Positions 26,851 through 36,382 of a stretch of 64,000 nucleotides of DNA are shown piece by piece; position 1 is the stretch's first letter, and each line of letters begins with the position of its first letter. A program made the position numbers and the translations under genes. Origin of the DNA: Lachnospiraceae bacterium (GTDB lineage Bacteria; Bacillota; Clostridia; Lachnospirales; Lachnospiraceae). The stretch is from assembly GCA_022845895.1 (NCBI GenBank), contig AP025573.1, forward strand, positions 3,630,501-3,694,500. The letters are read 5' to 3'. The notes under the pieces are model-generated. The model did not search any database. It was not told the origin of the DNA and worked only from the letters and a program-made list of their open reading frames with translations.

Positions 26851-28587
26851 TCAAGCGGTCTTTTTATCTTGTTTCATCAGCGTCCGGATGCCGTCAACCG
26901 CAAGCACTACTGCAAGAATTACAAGCAGGACCGCGATAATCGTACGTACGTAGCACCATGATACGCCTTCGCCTCCCAAAGAGATGCCTGCTACGTTGGA
27001 CTTGATTGTAAAGCAGAGTGACGTGATTGTGACTACGAGCATAAATGCCATCGGGATATAGAACATCTTGTTGTTCTTCCCTGCCTTGCCAAGCCATGTG
27101 GCCACACCGAGCAGTCCCAGTGCCGCAAGCAGCTGGTTTGCCGCTCCGAACAGAGGCCACACGTTCGCGTATCCTGTAAGGCCGAGACCGACTCCGAGTA
27201 TTACCGTAATTATCGTAGCTACCATAGGATTCGTAAGCACTTTCTTATATCCTGTCGTCTCCGCAATCGTCTCTCCCGGATTCAGCCAGAATTCCTGGAA
27301 CATATAGCGGGCCAGACGTGTGGCGGTATCAAGTGATGTCAGGCAGAATGCGGACACTGCAAGCACAAGCATGGAGTAAGCGACTTCTTCTGTTCCTGCC
27401 AGTCCCGGGATGGAACCTACCATCTTAGAGATACCGGTTGCAAATACTACGGTCGGTGTAACCGTCTCTCCTGAGGCATAGTTCGCCCAGATGTAGCCTA
27501 CCGCGCAGAGAGAAATAATCGCAAGCGCACACTCGATGAGCATACCACCGTATGCGATTGGACGGGCATCTCTTTCATTGTTCAGCTGTTTTGCCGTCGT
27601 TCCAGATCCAACGAGTGAATGGAAGCCTGATATAGCGCCACAGGCAATCGTCACAAACAGAGCCGGGAATAAATAGCCGAGCGATGCACCGGTCGGTGCC
27701 AGCGTGTCTTTGAATCCTGTGAATGCAGGAATATCCATAGTCGCACCGCCTGTAAACGCGCTGCCCACGATTCCCACGACTGCCACAGCCATCATGAAGT
27801 AGAGCAGGAAAGAGCTCAGATAGTCTCTTGGCTGCAGCAGAATCCACACAGGTGTCACGGATGCTACCGTGATGTAGATACCTACGATAATCATCCAGGT
27901 CGTGTTGCTTAAGTATAATGGATGCCAGTTGAACCCGATTGCCATGCAGACAGCGATTGCTGCTACGCCGATGATGGTTGATACGCCAAGTGACGCGTTC
28001 CGTCTGTATACGAGCAATCCGAATACTATGGCAATCACAATAAACAGTATGGAAATCATGGCAGTTCTTGCATTGGCTGCACTGGCGGCCACGTCCACCG
28101 CCCCGCTCTCCGTATATGTCGCCATAAATGTGTTGGCAACTATAGAGGCAAAGGCTGCGACTACGAGAATCAATGTAAGATAAGAGAACGTGATAAACAG
28201 CTTCTTTGCTTTTGTTCCCATCGAGTCCGCGATGACCTCGCCCATGGACTGTCCTTTATGGCGGATGGACGCAAACAACGCGCCGAAGTCATGGACCGCA
28301 CCGAAGAAGATTCCTCCAATCAGCACCCATAATAATACGGGCACCCATCCGAATACCGCCGCCTGGATAGGCCCGTTGATCGGACCGGCTCCTGCAATGG
28401 ATGAAAAATGATGTCCGAGCAGCACAGGCGCCTTTGCAGGGACATAATCCACACCGTCCTCTTCCGTATGTGCAGGCGTCTCCTTGGACGGGTCTACGCC
28501 CCACTGCTTGGCGAGCCATTTGCCGTATGTGACATAGGCGATGATAAGAATCGCGATGCCCGCTAACAATACTACAATACCATTCAT
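26851..28587 (-). CDS. cstA: Carbon starvation protein A family transporter
   Basis: A 578-residue polytopic protein, about 16 predicted helices, of the CstA family. Diagnostic segments are YVPAKAPVLLGHHFSSIAGAGPINGPIQAAVFGWVPVLLWVLIGGIF near the N-terminus and SGFHSLVGSGTTAKQLNNERDARPIAYGGMLIE in the middle. E. coli CstA and its paralog take up peptides or pyruvate under carbon limitation. The clostridial short form lacks the C-terminal extension of the 700-residue enterobacterial proteins. The small gene upstream is 70 bases away and probably co-transcribed. Confidence 0.93.
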   Translation of the reverse strand: MNGIVVLLAGIAILIIAYVTYGKWLAKQWGVDPSKETPAHTEEDGVDYVPAKAPVLLGHHFSSIAGAGPINGPIQAAVFGWVPVLLWVLIGGIFFGAVHDFGALFASIRHKGQSMGEVIADSMGTKAKKLFITFSYLTLILVVAAFASIVANTFMATYTESGAVDVAASAANARTAMISILFIVIAIVFGLLVYRRNASLGVSTIIGVAAIAVCMAIGFNWHPLYLSNTTWMIIVGIYITVASVTPVWILLQPRDYLSSFLLYFMMAVAVVGIVGSAFTGGATMDIPAFTGFKDTLAPTGASLGYLFPALFVTIACGAISGFHSLVGSGTTAKQLNNERDARPIAYGGMLIECALAIISLCAVGYIWANYASGETVTPTVVFATGISKMVGSIPGLAGTEEVAYSMLVLAVSAFCLTSLDTATRLARYMFQEFWLNPGETIAETTGYKKVLTNPMVATIITVILGVGLGLTGYANVWPLFGAANQLLAALGLLGVATWLGKAGKNNKMFYIPMAFMLVVTITSLCFTIKSNVAGISLGGEGVSWCYVRTIIAVLLVILAVVLAVDGIRTLMKQDKKTA

Positions 28588-28657
28588 TTTGTTTTCCTCC
28601 TCATTCCTTCTTTTGTTCTTTATACCGACCGGATTCCTTCAGCTTTCCGGCTGGCTG

Positions 28658-29191
28658 CTAAAAAGGCCCTATTACTTTGGCCTTAGTATAGCCTTTCACC
28701 AGTTCCTTGGCCGAACGGTTGCCGAAGACTTTTTTATTCTCCATGTCAAAAACGAGAATCCTGACCTCGCTGTAGCCGCGGACTGTCCATTTGTAATTTT
28801 TCACGAAGCTGAAACGCTTCACCGCCTGCTTCGCTTCCTCGGGTATGCCCTTCTCACATATGAACACGCCTGTAATGTACGTATACATATGATTTTTTTC
28901 CGGCCATTTCTTACCGCCTCTAACAAGCTGTGGTTCTATGTATGAGGCAACCTGTAATCTGAAATGCTCCAGGTCGTCCACTCCAAGACTGTCCTCCACA
29001 CGAAAAAACACGTGCTCAAAGCAGTCTGCCCGCCACAGTTCTGCCTTCTTGACGAGGACATACTTGGCGCTGGTCACACTGAAAGCCGCGTGTGCATCAT
29101 ATATATCCCCATTGATACTGCAGGTTCGTTCTATGTCATAGCTCGCCTCATAAGATGCAAGCAGTTTTTCTAATAGTTCTACGCCTGTCAT
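28658..29191 (-). CDS. Conserved hypothetical protein upstream of cstA
   Basis: A 177-residue soluble protein with no signal peptide and no motif I recognise. It is rich in aromatic and charged residues (DIERTCSINGDIYDAHAAFSVTSAKYVLVKKAELW, KWTVRGYSEVRILVFDMENKKVFGNRSAKELVKGY), compatible with a mixed alpha/beta fold. The C-terminal part reads like a small repeated strand-helix unit. Start ATG 29191 follows AAGGAG. It is the first gene of a two-gene unit with cstA, behind a good promoter, so a regulatory or accessory role in CstA-mediated uptake is possible. No function is claimed. Confidence 0.75.
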   Translation of the reverse strand: MTGVELLEKLLASYEASYDIERTCSINGDIYDAHAAFSVTSAKYVLVKKAELWRADCFEHVFFRVEDSLGVDDLEHFRLQVASYIEPQLVRGGKKWPEKNHMYTYITGVFICEKGIPEEAKQAVKRFSFVKNYKWTVRGYSEVRILVFDMENKKVFGNRSAKELVKGYTKAKVIGPF

Positions 29192-29212
29192 ATATGAAAT
29201 TCTCCTTCGCTG

Positions 29213-29281
29213 TTACTGTATCACAGTAAAGCATTTCTTAAAATACTCTTAAATTTTATCATTAATTGTTGGGAAATGCAA
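29213..29281 (-). promoter_or_regulatory. Promoter and palindromic operator of the cstA unit
   Basis: TTGCAT (29276-29281), 17 bases, TAAAAT (29253-29258) read on the minus strand form a good promoter. Downstream, before the ribosome site, TTACTGT-ATC-ACAGTAA (29213-29229) is a perfect 7-3-7 dyad lying in the transcribed leader, well placed for a repressor. Confidence 0.6.
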
Positions 29282-29329
29282 GACTTTTAGAGCGCACTCC
29301 ATATTTCTTTATAAGCACAAAGTTACTGC

Positions 29330-29387
29330 GCAAATTGAATTGGGGACGGGGTTTTTTTAAAAAACCTCCGTCCCCAATTCAATTTGC
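29330..29387. repeat. Long REP/MITE-like palindrome
   Basis: Twenty bases at 29330-29349 pair perfectly with 29368-29387, and a further GGTTTTTT/AAAAAACC stem extends inward past a single bulged base, so nearly all 58 bases fold on themselves. The GGGGACGG core with T/A tracts resembles REP-type or small mobile palindromes seen in many bacteria. It lies 11 bases after the uraA stop and could also end that transcript. Copy number in the genome is unknown. Confidence 0.7.
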
Positions 29388-29398
29388 CGTGTCCCTCA

Positions 29399-30658
29399 TC
29401 ATTCCTCTCTGTCATTGGTCAATTTCAGCTTATCGAGGATATAGAAGATAAGACTCAGTATCATTCCGACGATACATGCCAGCACCATCCCTGTCAGCTG
29501 TATATTTCCGAACTTTACCGCTATGCCGGACAGGCCGGTTACGAATACGACAGATGTCAAGGTCAGATTCCTGGACCTTCCGTAATCCACTTGGGAATCT
29601 ACCAGGATGCGGATACCGGACGCGCCGATCATGCCATAGAGCAGAAAGGAGATTCCCCCTATGACCGGACCCGGAATGGTCTGGATGAGCATAGACAGCT
29701 TGCCGACAAAAGAACAGATGATGGAGAGTACCGCTGCTCCTGCAATGACGCGCACGCTGTATACTTTCGTAACCGCCATGACACCGATGTTCTCCCCGTA
29801 TGTCGTTGTAGGGACAGAGCCAATCATGCCGGATATCATGGTGGATAGATTGTCTCCAAGCAGGGAACGGTGTAGGCCGGGATCCTTCAGCAGATCTCTT
29901 CCCACAATCTTGCTCGTCACTACCTGATGCCCAATATGTTCAGAAGCTATGACCAGCAGTACCGGCAGGATAATCAGTATGGCCTCCATGCTGAAGCGGG
30001 GCGTCTGGAAATTCGGCATCTCCAGCAATGATGCGGCAGCTACCTGCCCAAAGTCCACCATTCCGCAGCAGACCGCGGCCACATACCCCGCGATGACTGC
30101 TATAAGTATCGGTATGACGGACAGGAACTTGCGGAACACGATATTACCGAATACAGCCACTCCGAGCGTCACCATAAATACGATTATATTTCTGCTGTCC
30201 ATCTTCTCATCCAGAAGCCCTGCGTTACCTGCCGCCGAACCAGCCAGCTCCAGGCCGATAAGGGCCACTACCGGACCCATGGCAGCGTGCGGCAGCACGA
30301 TATCTATCCATTCAGAACCGAACTTGTAGATAATCAATGCAAGCACGCACCCGAAGAAACCGACTACCACAAATCCTCCAAGCGCGTACTGATACCCCAT
30401 CTCACTTATCACGATGCCCGCCGGCGCAAGGAATGCGAAGCTGGAGCCGAGATAAGCCGGCGCCTTTCCTTTTGTAATGACGATAAACAATAGTGTACCG
30501 ACGCCGTTCATGAACAACACGATTGCCGGGTTGATTCCGAAGATAAACGGAACGAGCACAGATGCCCCGAACATGGCAAACATGTGCTGAATACTAAGCG
30601 GTACGAGCAGCCGGAAAGGAACCTTGTCCTCTACCTGAATAATCTTTCGACCTTCCAT
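29399..30658 (-). CDS. uraA: Uracil/xanthine permease family (NCS2)
   Basis: A 419-residue NCS2 nucleobase transporter with about 14 helices. SIQHMFAMFGASVLVPFIFGINPAIVLFMNGVGTLLF is the characteristic QH motif region; FAFLAPAGI and EHIGHQVVTSKIVGRDL follow, then NPGPV-like TIPGPVIGGISFLLYGMIGASGIRIL. The EHIGH form and length match uracil permeases better than xanthine or urate types. ATG 30658 is one base past the stop of the PfkB kinase (TGAAATG), so translation is probably coupled. Uracil uptake is the best call. Confidence 0.85.
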   Translation of the reverse strand: MEGRKIIQVEDKVPFRLLVPLSIQHMFAMFGASVLVPFIFGINPAIVLFMNGVGTLLFIVITKGKAPAYLGSSFAFLAPAGIVISEMGYQYALGGFVVVGFFGCVLALIIYKFGSEWIDIVLPHAAMGPVVALIGLELAGSAAGNAGLLDEKMDSRNIIVFMVTLGVAVFGNIVFRKFLSVIPILIAVIAGYVAAVCCGMVDFGQVAAASLLEMPNFQTPRFSMEAILIILPVLLVIASEHIGHQVVTSKIVGRDLLKDPGLHRSLLGDNLSTMISGMIGSVPTTTYGENIGVMAVTKVYSVRVIAGAAVLSIICSFVGKLSMLIQTIPGPVIGGISFLLYGMIGASGIRILVDSQVDYGRSRNLTLTSVVFVTGLSGIAVKFGNIQLTGMVLACIVGMILSLIFYILDKLKLTNDREE

Positions 30659-30659
30659 T

Positions 30660-31595
30660 TCATTTCCTCCTCATCTGTTCTTTTCTAATTTTACTCTCGC
30701 TCCATTCCGTCGCTCCAACCGATGCGACTGCGAGCGCGCCGCACCTGTTAGCATATTCTGCGCACTCCTTTAATGTTCTTCCCTCTGAAAGCGCACTGAG
30801 AAATCCTGCGGCAAAGCTGTCCCCCGCTCCCGTCGTATCAATGCAGCGTACCCCGGGCACGGCCGGTACTGCGAAGCTGTCTTCTGCGCTTCGCACGACA
30901 CATCCATCTCCTCCACATTTGACGATTACATTTGCTGCCCCTGCCCTCATCAGACAGGCGGCAGACTCCTCCGGATGCCGCATGCCCGTTATAAGAGCCG
31001 CTTCGTCCGCATTGGCAAACAGATAGTCGACGTAAGCAAGGGCCGGAGCAAGGTCTTCTGCCGTCTCCTTGTTTTTACATTTTGTCATGTCTGCACAGAC
31101 TGTGATACCCTGTTCCTTTGCCGTTTTAAAAATTTGGCACAGGCCATCCGTATCTATTTCCGGAGAGACAAAGATGCTGGCGAAGCAAAGAATCTTCGTA
31201 CCGGGAGAAAACGGCATCTTGATATGAGAAAGCGAAAGCCTTCTCAGACTTCCGTACGGATTGGTGAGGAAGCTTCTCTCCCCGTTGCCTTCCACGAGCA
31301 CAATATTGATGCCTGTGTCCATGTCATCACAAAAGCAGCTGTCTTCAAGTATAATACCTTCTGCCGCGCAGTGTTCCGCCAGCATCCTGCCGGCCATATC
31401 TTTCCCGATGACTGTGGCAAGCCTCACACGTTTCCCAAGACGGGCCAGCACCGTCGCCTCATTCAGCGCGTCTCCACCTGTGGACATGCGTATCTCATCC
31501 GCAGGCAGGGAACCGGTCTTAAATATGTCGGCGCCGACCGGCCGCGCGAGCACATCCACAATCGCCGCTCCAATAATTAATATCTCACCGTCCAT
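30660..31595 (-). CDS. PfkB-family kinase coupled to a uracil permease
   Basis: A 311-residue ribokinase-like protein with TGGDALNEATVLARLG near residue 40 and DTTGAGDSFAAGF near residue 251, the full active-site signature. In contrast to the kinase at 609-1580, the anion-hole residue is the usual Ala. It directly precedes the NCS2 permease, so its substrate may be a nucleoside such as pseudouridine, or a ribose-type sugar. No psuG glycosidase or other nucleoside gene is adjacent, so the assignment stays at family level. Confidence 0.82.
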   Translation of the reverse strand: MDGEILIIGAAIVDVLARPVGADIFKTGSLPADEIRMSTGGDALNEATVLARLGKRVRLATVIGKDMAGRMLAEHCAAEGIILEDSCFCDDMDTGINIVLVEGNGERSFLTNPYGSLRRLSLSHIKMPFSPGTKILCFASIFVSPEIDTDGLCQIFKTAKEQGITVCADMTKCKNKETAEDLAPALAYVDYLFANADEAALITGMRHPEESAACLMRAGAANVIVKCGGDGCVVRSAEDSFAVPAVPGVRCIDTTGAGDSFAAGFLSALSEGRTLKECAEYANRCGALAVASVGATEWSESKIRKEQMRRK

Positions 31596-31685
31596 CCGTT
31601 ATCCCCTCCGTTGCAAGTATCTTCCTTTTCCAGCGTCTCATAGATCATCCCTCCCGGAAAACTTTCCTGCATTATGTCATAAAAA

Positions 31686-31711
31686 GCCCGGAAAACCAAA
31701 GTTTCCCGGGC
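31686..31711 (-). terminator. Terminator of tuf
   Basis: On the minus-strand transcript GCCCGGGAAAC pairs with GTTTTCCGGGC (one G-U) across a 4-base loop, followed by TTTTT. It lies about 35 bases after the tuf stop. A textbook intrinsic terminator. Confidence 0.9.
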
Positions 31712-31744
31712 AAATTATATACTTTACGCCTTTATATGATCAGA

Positions 31745-32938
31745 TTACTCGATAATCTTAGCAACACGGCCTGATCCTACTGTACGTCCGCCTTCACGGA
31801 TAGCGAAACGAAGGCCCTGCTCCATAGCTACCGGATGAATCAGTTCGATAGTCATCTCAACGTTGTCACCAGGCATGCACATCTCTACGCCGTCCGGCAG
31901 GTTGCAGACACCTGTAACGTCTGTAGTTCTGAAGTAGAACTGTGGACGATAGTTGTTGAAGAATGGAGTATGACGTCCACCTTCATCTTTTGTAAGAACG
32001 TATACCTGTGCTGTAAATTTCTTGTGGCATGTTACAGAACCTGGTTTTACAAGAACCTGTCCTCTTTCAATCTCATCTCTCTGAACACCACGAAGAAGCG
32101 CACCGATGTTGTCACCAGCCTGAGCCTCGTCAAGCAGCTTACGGAACATCTCGATACCAGTTACGACTGTCTTTCTTGTCTCTTCATGGATACCGACGAT
32201 TTCAACTTCCTCAGATACATGAAGAACACCACGCTCAACTCTACCTGTAGCAACTGTTCCACGTCCTGTGATAGAGAATACGTCCTCTACAGGCATAAGG
32301 AATGGCTGGTCTGTTGCACGCTGTGGGTCTGGAATATAAGAATCAACTGCGTCCATGAGCTCCATGATCTTGTCGCCCCATTCTCCTGAAGGATCTTCAA
32401 GAGCCTTAAGAGCAGAACCCTGGATGATTGGTGTGTCATCGCCTGGGAATTCATATTCGTCAAGCAGTTCACGGATTTCCATCTCTACTAATTCAAGGAG
32501 TTCTTCGTCGTCAACCATGTCACATTTGTTCATGAATACTACGATGTAAGGAACGCCTACCTGACGGGAAAGCAGGATATGCTCTCTTGTCTGAGCCATA
32601 ACACCGTCCGTAGCAGCTACAACAAGGATAGCACCATCCATCTGAGCAGCTCCTGTAATCATGTTCTTAACGTAATCGGCATGTCCCGGGCAGTCAACGT
32701 GAGCGTAGTGACGTTTGTCTGTCTCGTACTCAACGTGAGCTGTAGAGATTGTGATCCCACGTTCTCTTTCTTCCGGAGCCTTGTCGATGTTCTCGAAATC
32801 TACTGCAGCGTTACCTTCTACTCTCTGAGAAAGAGTCTTTGTGATAGCAGCTGTCAAAGTTGTCTTACCATGGTCAACGTGACCGATAGTACCGATATTG
32901 CAATGTGGTTTGTTTCTTTCAAATTTAGCTTTAGCCAT
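31745..32938 (-). CDS. tuf: Elongation factor Tu
   Basis: Carries aminoacyl-tRNA to the ribosome as a GTP complex. 397 residues, with G1 [10 protein letters not shown]3 DCPGHADY, G4 NKCDMVDD and G5 SALKALE, then domains II and III ending in GRVAKIIE. Starts behind AAGGAGG. It is the last gene of the str cluster and also has its own promoter in the 136-base gap after fusA. Codon choice is strongly biased, as expected for a very highly expressed gene. Confidence 0.99.
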   Translation of the reverse strand: MAKAKFERNKPHCNIGTIGHVDHGKTTLTAAITKTLSQRVEGNAAVDFENIDKAPEERERGITISTAHVEYETDKRHYAHVDCPGHADYVKNMITGAAQMDGAILVVAATDGVMAQTREHILLSRQVGVPYIVVFMNKCDMVDDEELLELVEMEIRELLDEYEFPGDDTPIIQGSALKALEDPSGEWGDKIMELMDAVDSYIPDPQRATDQPFLMPVEDVFSITGRGTVATGRVERGVLHVSEEVEIVGIHEETRKTVVTGIEMFRKLLDEAQAGDNIGALLRGVQRDEIERGQVLVKPGSVTCHKKFTAQVYVLTKDEGGRHTPFFNNYRPQFYFRTTDVTGVCNLPDGVEMCMPGDNVEMTIELIHPVAMEQGLRFAIREGGRTVGSGRVAKIIE

Positions 32939-33009
32939 TTTGAATATCCTCCTTATTATATCGCCTTCCAGGCATTTATTATTACTTTACGTTTACTCGG
33001 CTATCTCTG

Positions 33010-33038
33010 ATTATATTTCAAATCGTACAGTTTTTCAA
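33010..33038 (-). promoter_or_regulatory. tuf promoter
   Basis: Minus strand TTGAAA (33033-33038), exactly 17 bases, TATAAT (33010-33015), about 70 bases before the tuf start. It should give tuf additional transcription independent of rpsL-rpsG-fusA. Confidence 0.75.
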
Positions 33039-33074
33039 GCCTTTTTCATACTTTTTTACCGCCTGTACAGCTTA

Positions 33075-35192
33075 TTAGTCATTTTTAGTTGATAACACTT
33101 TTTCCTGTACAGATTTCGGTACCTGCTCGTAGCTCTCGAAGAACATGGAGTAGTTGCCACGTCCCTGTGTTCTGGAACGTAAGTCCGTTGAATAGCCGAA
33201 CATCTCGGACAATGGGACGAATGCGCGTACAATCTTGCCGCCGCCAAGGTCATCCATACCTTCCACACGTCCACGGCGTGAATTGATATCGCCGATAACA
33301 TCACCCATGTATTCTTCCGGCATCGTGACTTCAACCTTCATGATAGGCTCAAGCAGAACAGGGGAAGCCTTCTTCATGGCATCCTTGAATGCCAAGGAAC
33401 CGGCAATGTGGAATGCCATCTCATTTGAATCGACTTCATGGTAAGAACCATCGTATACGTTAGCTTTCAGTCCGACTACCGGGAATCCTCCAAGAATACC
33501 TGACTTCATGGCCTCCTCGATACCTTCTCCGATCTTCGGAATGTATTCCTTCGGAATCGCACCACCGACTACGCTTGATTCAAACAGGAACGTCTCCTCA
33601 CCGTTGACATCCATCGGCTCGAACTTAACCTTACAGTGTCCGTACTGTCCACGGCCGCCTGACTGTTTCGCGTACTTGCTGTCAACATCAACCGGTTTTG
33701 TAAATGCTTCTTTATAAGCAACCTGAGGCGCGCCTACGTTAGCCTCTACTTTAAACTCTCGCAGAAGTCTGTCTACGATGATTTCAAGGTGGAGCTCACC
33801 CATACCTGCGATGATGGTCTGTCCTGTCTCATGGTCTGTATGGGCACGGAATGTCGGGTCTTCTTCTGCAAGTTTTGCAAGAGATTCTCCAAGCTTGCCC
33901 TGGGAAGCCTTGGTCTTCGGCTCGATAGCGAGCTCGATAACCGGTTCCGGGAACTCCATGGACTCCAGGATTACAGGATGCTTCTCATCACAAATCGTAT
34001 CACCTGTCGTCGTGAACTTGAATCCGATAGCAGCCGCGATATCACCTGCATATACTTTATCAAGCTCTTCTCTTTTGTTGGCATGCATCTGAAGGATACG
34101 GCCAACACGTTCTTTCTTGCCCTTTGTCGCATTCAGTACATAAGAACCTGAGTTCATCGAACCTGAATAAACTCTGAAATATGCAAGCTTACCGACAAAC
34201 GGGTCTGTCATAATCTTAAATGCAAGAGCTGAAAACGGCTCATCATCTGAAGAATGTCTGACAACGTCTTTTCCGTCCGCATCCACACCTTCAATAGCCG
34301 GAATGTCCGTCGGAGCAGGCATATATTCAAGTATCGCGTCGAGTAATTTCTGTACGCCTTTATTTCTGTACGCCGTACCACAGCATACTGGGATTGCCTG
34401 ACATTCGCATGTAGCCTTTCTAAGCGCTGCTTTCAAGGAATCTATGGAAGGTTCTTCTCCCTCCAGATATTCCATCATAAGGTCATCATCTAACTCGCAG
34501 ATCTTCTCTACGAGCTCTGTACGATATAATTCTGCGTCATCTGCCATGTCTTCCGGAATATCTGTGATAGAGATGTCTTCGCCCTTTTCATCATTATAGA
34601 TGTAGGCCTTCATCTCCATCAAATCGATGATTCCCTGGAAGTCATCTTCTTTGCCGATTGGCAGCTGAAGACAGATTGCGTTCTTTCCAAGTCTTGTCTT
34701 GATCTGTTCTACTGCATTGTAGAAATCCGCACCTAAGATGTCCATCTTATTGATGAATGCCATTCTCGGTACGTTGTAAGTGTCTGCCTGGCGCCATACG
34801 TTTTCTGACTGAGGCTCAACTCCGCCCTTTGCACAGAATACACCTACAGCTCCATCAAGTACACGGAGTGAACGCTCAACTTCTACGGTAAAGTCAACGT
34901 GTCCCGGCGTATCAATGATATTGATACGGTGTTCCAGGGCACCTGGTTTGCTCTGGCAGTTCTCCTGCAGAGTCCAGTGACATGTCGTAGCAGCTGAAGT
35001 GATTGTGATTCCTCTTTCCTGCTCCTGCTCCATCCAGTCCATAGTAGCAGTACCTTCATGAGTATCACCAATCTTGTAGTTTACACCGGTATAGTATAAG
35101 ATACGCTCTGTCAGCGTCGTCTTACCGGCATCAATATGAGCCATGATACCGATGTTTCTGGTTCTGTCTAATGGATATTCTCTTCCAGCCAT
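33075..35192 (-). CDS. fusA: Elongation factor G
   Basis: Drives ribosomal translocation with GTP. 705 residues, with G1 AHIDAGKTT at about residue 17, effector [11 protein letters not shown]3 DTPGHVD and G4 NKMDILG, and the C-terminal domain block [15 protein letters not shown] plus [15 protein letters not shown] typical of canonical EF-G rather than a tetracycline-resistance paralog. It follows rpsG by nine bases, in the standard rpsL-rpsG-fusA-tuf order. Confidence 0.99.
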   Translation of the reverse strand: MAGREYPLDRTRNIGIMAHIDAGKTTLTERILYYTGVNYKIGDTHEGTATMDWMEQEQERGITITSAATTCHWTLQENCQSKPGALEHRINIIDTPGHVDFTVEVERSLRVLDGAVGVFCAKGGVEPQSENVWRQADTYNVPRMAFINKMDILGADFYNAVEQIKTRLGKNAICLQLPIGKEDDFQGIIDLMEMKAYIYNDEKGEDISITDIPEDMADDAELYRTELVEKICELDDDLMMEYLEGEEPSIDSLKAALRKATCECQAIPVCCGTAYRNKGVQKLLDAILEYMPAPTDIPAIEGVDADGKDVVRHSSDDEPFSALAFKIMTDPFVGKLAYFRVYSGSMNSGSYVLNATKGKKERVGRILQMHANKREELDKVYAGDIAAAIGFKFTTTGDTICDEKHPVILESMEFPEPVIELAIEPKTKASQGKLGESLAKLAEEDPTFRAHTDHETGQTIIAGMGELHLEIIVDRLLREFKVEANVGAPQVAYKEAFTKPVDVDSKYAKQSGGRGQYGHCKVKFEPMDVNGEETFLFESSVVGGAIPKEYIPKIGEGIEEAMKSGILGGFPVVGLKANVYDGSYHEVDSNEMAFHIAGSLAFKDAMKKASPVLLEPIMKVEVTMPEEYMGDVIGDINSRRGRVEGMDDLGGGKIVRAFVPLSEMFGYSTDLRSRTQGRGNYSMFFESYEQVPKSVQEKVLSTKND

Positions 35193-35201
35193 TATTGCCT
35201 C

Positions 35202-35672
35202 CTAGAATCTATAGTGGGCAAATGCTTTGTTAGCCTCTGCCATCTTGTGCATGTCTTCTTTCTTCTTTACAGATGCACCAGTGTTGTTGGCTGCATCCAT
35301 AATCTCATTTGCCAGTCGCTCCTGCATCGTCTTCTCTCCTCTTTTACGAGAATATGATGTCAGCCAGCGAAGAGCAAGTGCCTGTCTTCTCTCGGCTCTT
35401 ACCTCTATCGGTACCTGGTATGTCGCACCACCGATACGTCTTGCCTTTACCTCAAGTACTGGCATGATATTATTCATTGCTTCTTCAAATACTTCGATAG
35501 CCGGTTTGTCCGTCTTTGCCGCCACTCTATCGAATGCACCATATACAATCTTCTGCGCTACGCCTTTCTTGCCGTCTAACATGATATTGTTGACAAGCTT
35601 TGTAACCACTTTGTTGTTGTATAATGGATCCGCTAATACGTCTCTTTTTTGAGTATGTCCTTTACGTGCCAC
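35202..35672 (-). CDS. rpsG: 30S ribosomal protein S7
   Basis: Primary 16S rRNA 3'-domain assembly protein, 156 residues, the normal length. The frame is open to 35693, but the first ATG lies upstream of the ribosome site. GTG 35672 follows GGAGG by eight bases and gives [16 protein letters not shown], matching the family. [26 protein letters not shown] is the conserved RNA-binding core. It follows rpsL after an unusually long 162-base leader. Confidence 0.98.
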   Translation of the reverse strand: MARKGHTQKRDVLADPLYNNKVVTKLVNNIMLDGKKGVAQKIVYGAFDRVAAKTDKPAIEVFEEAMNNIMPVLEVKARRIGGATYQVPIEVRAERRQALALRWLTSYSRKRGEKTMQERLANEIMDAANNTGASVKKKEDMHKMAEANKAFAHYRF

Positions 35673-35834
35673 GGTCCTTCCCTCCTTAAACATGATTGTG
35701 TATCAGATACACTGATTAATTCATCGGTACTCACATGTGTCTTTCTGATGATACTGTGTAGTGCAGCGGGACACCTTCTATATAACCCGCAACTTACTTG
35801 ATCATAGTTCTGTTTGTGATAACGATTTTAGCTA
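35673..35834 (-). promoter_or_regulatory. Structured rpsL-rpsG intercistronic leader
   Basis: The 162 bases between S12 and S7 hold small hairpins, such as GCGGG...CCCGC around a 15-base loop and TGTATC-T-GATACA near the rpsG start. In E. coli S7 represses its own operon by binding this intergenic RNA; whether that applies here is inference. Confidence 0.35.
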
Positions 35835-36254
35835 CTACTTAGAATCTTTTGGTCTCTTGGCACCGTATTTAGAACGTGCCTGTCTTCTCTTGGCAACACC
35901 TGCTGTGTCAAGCGTACCTCTGACGATGTGGTATCTGGTACCTGGAAGGTCCTTTACTCTTCCTCCACGGATAAGAACAACGCTATGCTCCTGAAGGTTG
36001 TGTCCTTCACCTGGGATGTAGCTTGTTACTTCGATACCGTTAGAAAGACGAACTCTGGCGATTTTTCTGAGCGCTGAGTTAGGCTTCTTTGGAGTAGCAG
36101 TCTTAACAGCTGTACATACGCCTCTCTTCTGAGGAGCAGATACGTCTGTGGCTCTCTTCCTCAAGGAGTTGTATCCTTTCTGAAGTGCCGGAGCTGTAGA
36201 CTTCTTTACAGATGTCTGACGACCTTTCTTTACTAACTGGTTAAATGTTGGCAT
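35835..36254 (-). CDS. rpsL: 30S ribosomal protein S12
   Basis: Decoding-centre protein, 139 residues. [12 protein letters not shown] begins at ATG 36254 behind AGGAGG; a GTG three codons upstream is inside the ribosome site. Conserved blocks are [20 protein letters not shown] and [26 protein letters not shown]. Lys in both TPKKPNSA and GRVKDLPG indicates no visible streptomycin-resistance substitution at the classic positions. It heads the str operon with its own upstream promoter and is not adjacent to rpoC. Confidence 0.99.
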   Translation of the reverse strand: MPTFNQLVKKGRQTSVKKSTAPALQKGYNSLRKRATDVSAPQKRGVCTAVKTATPKKPNSALRKIARVRLSNGIEVTSYIPGEGHNLQEHSVVLIRGGRVKDLPGTRYHIVRGTLDTAGVAKRRQARSKYGAKRPKDSK

Positions 36255-36294
36255 TCCTTTCACCTCCTACGATTTTAAATAAGTTGCGATTTGC

Positions 36295-36325
36295 ATTATA
36301 TGCATAATGGCGCACAAAAATACAA
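36295..36325 (-). promoter_or_regulatory. Probable rpsL (str operon) promoter
   Basis: TATAAT (minus strand, 36295-36300) lies 40 bases before the rpsL start, with TTGTAT at 36320-36325, spacing 19. A GCACAAA...TTTGTGC dyad overlaps the region and may end the lacI-family transcript. Spacing is not ideal, so the -35 is uncertain. Confidence 0.45.
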
Positions 36326-36382
36326 TGCATCTTTGTGCACGCTAGAATATTTTATTATGATTAAATGGAAAAGTCAAGGATT

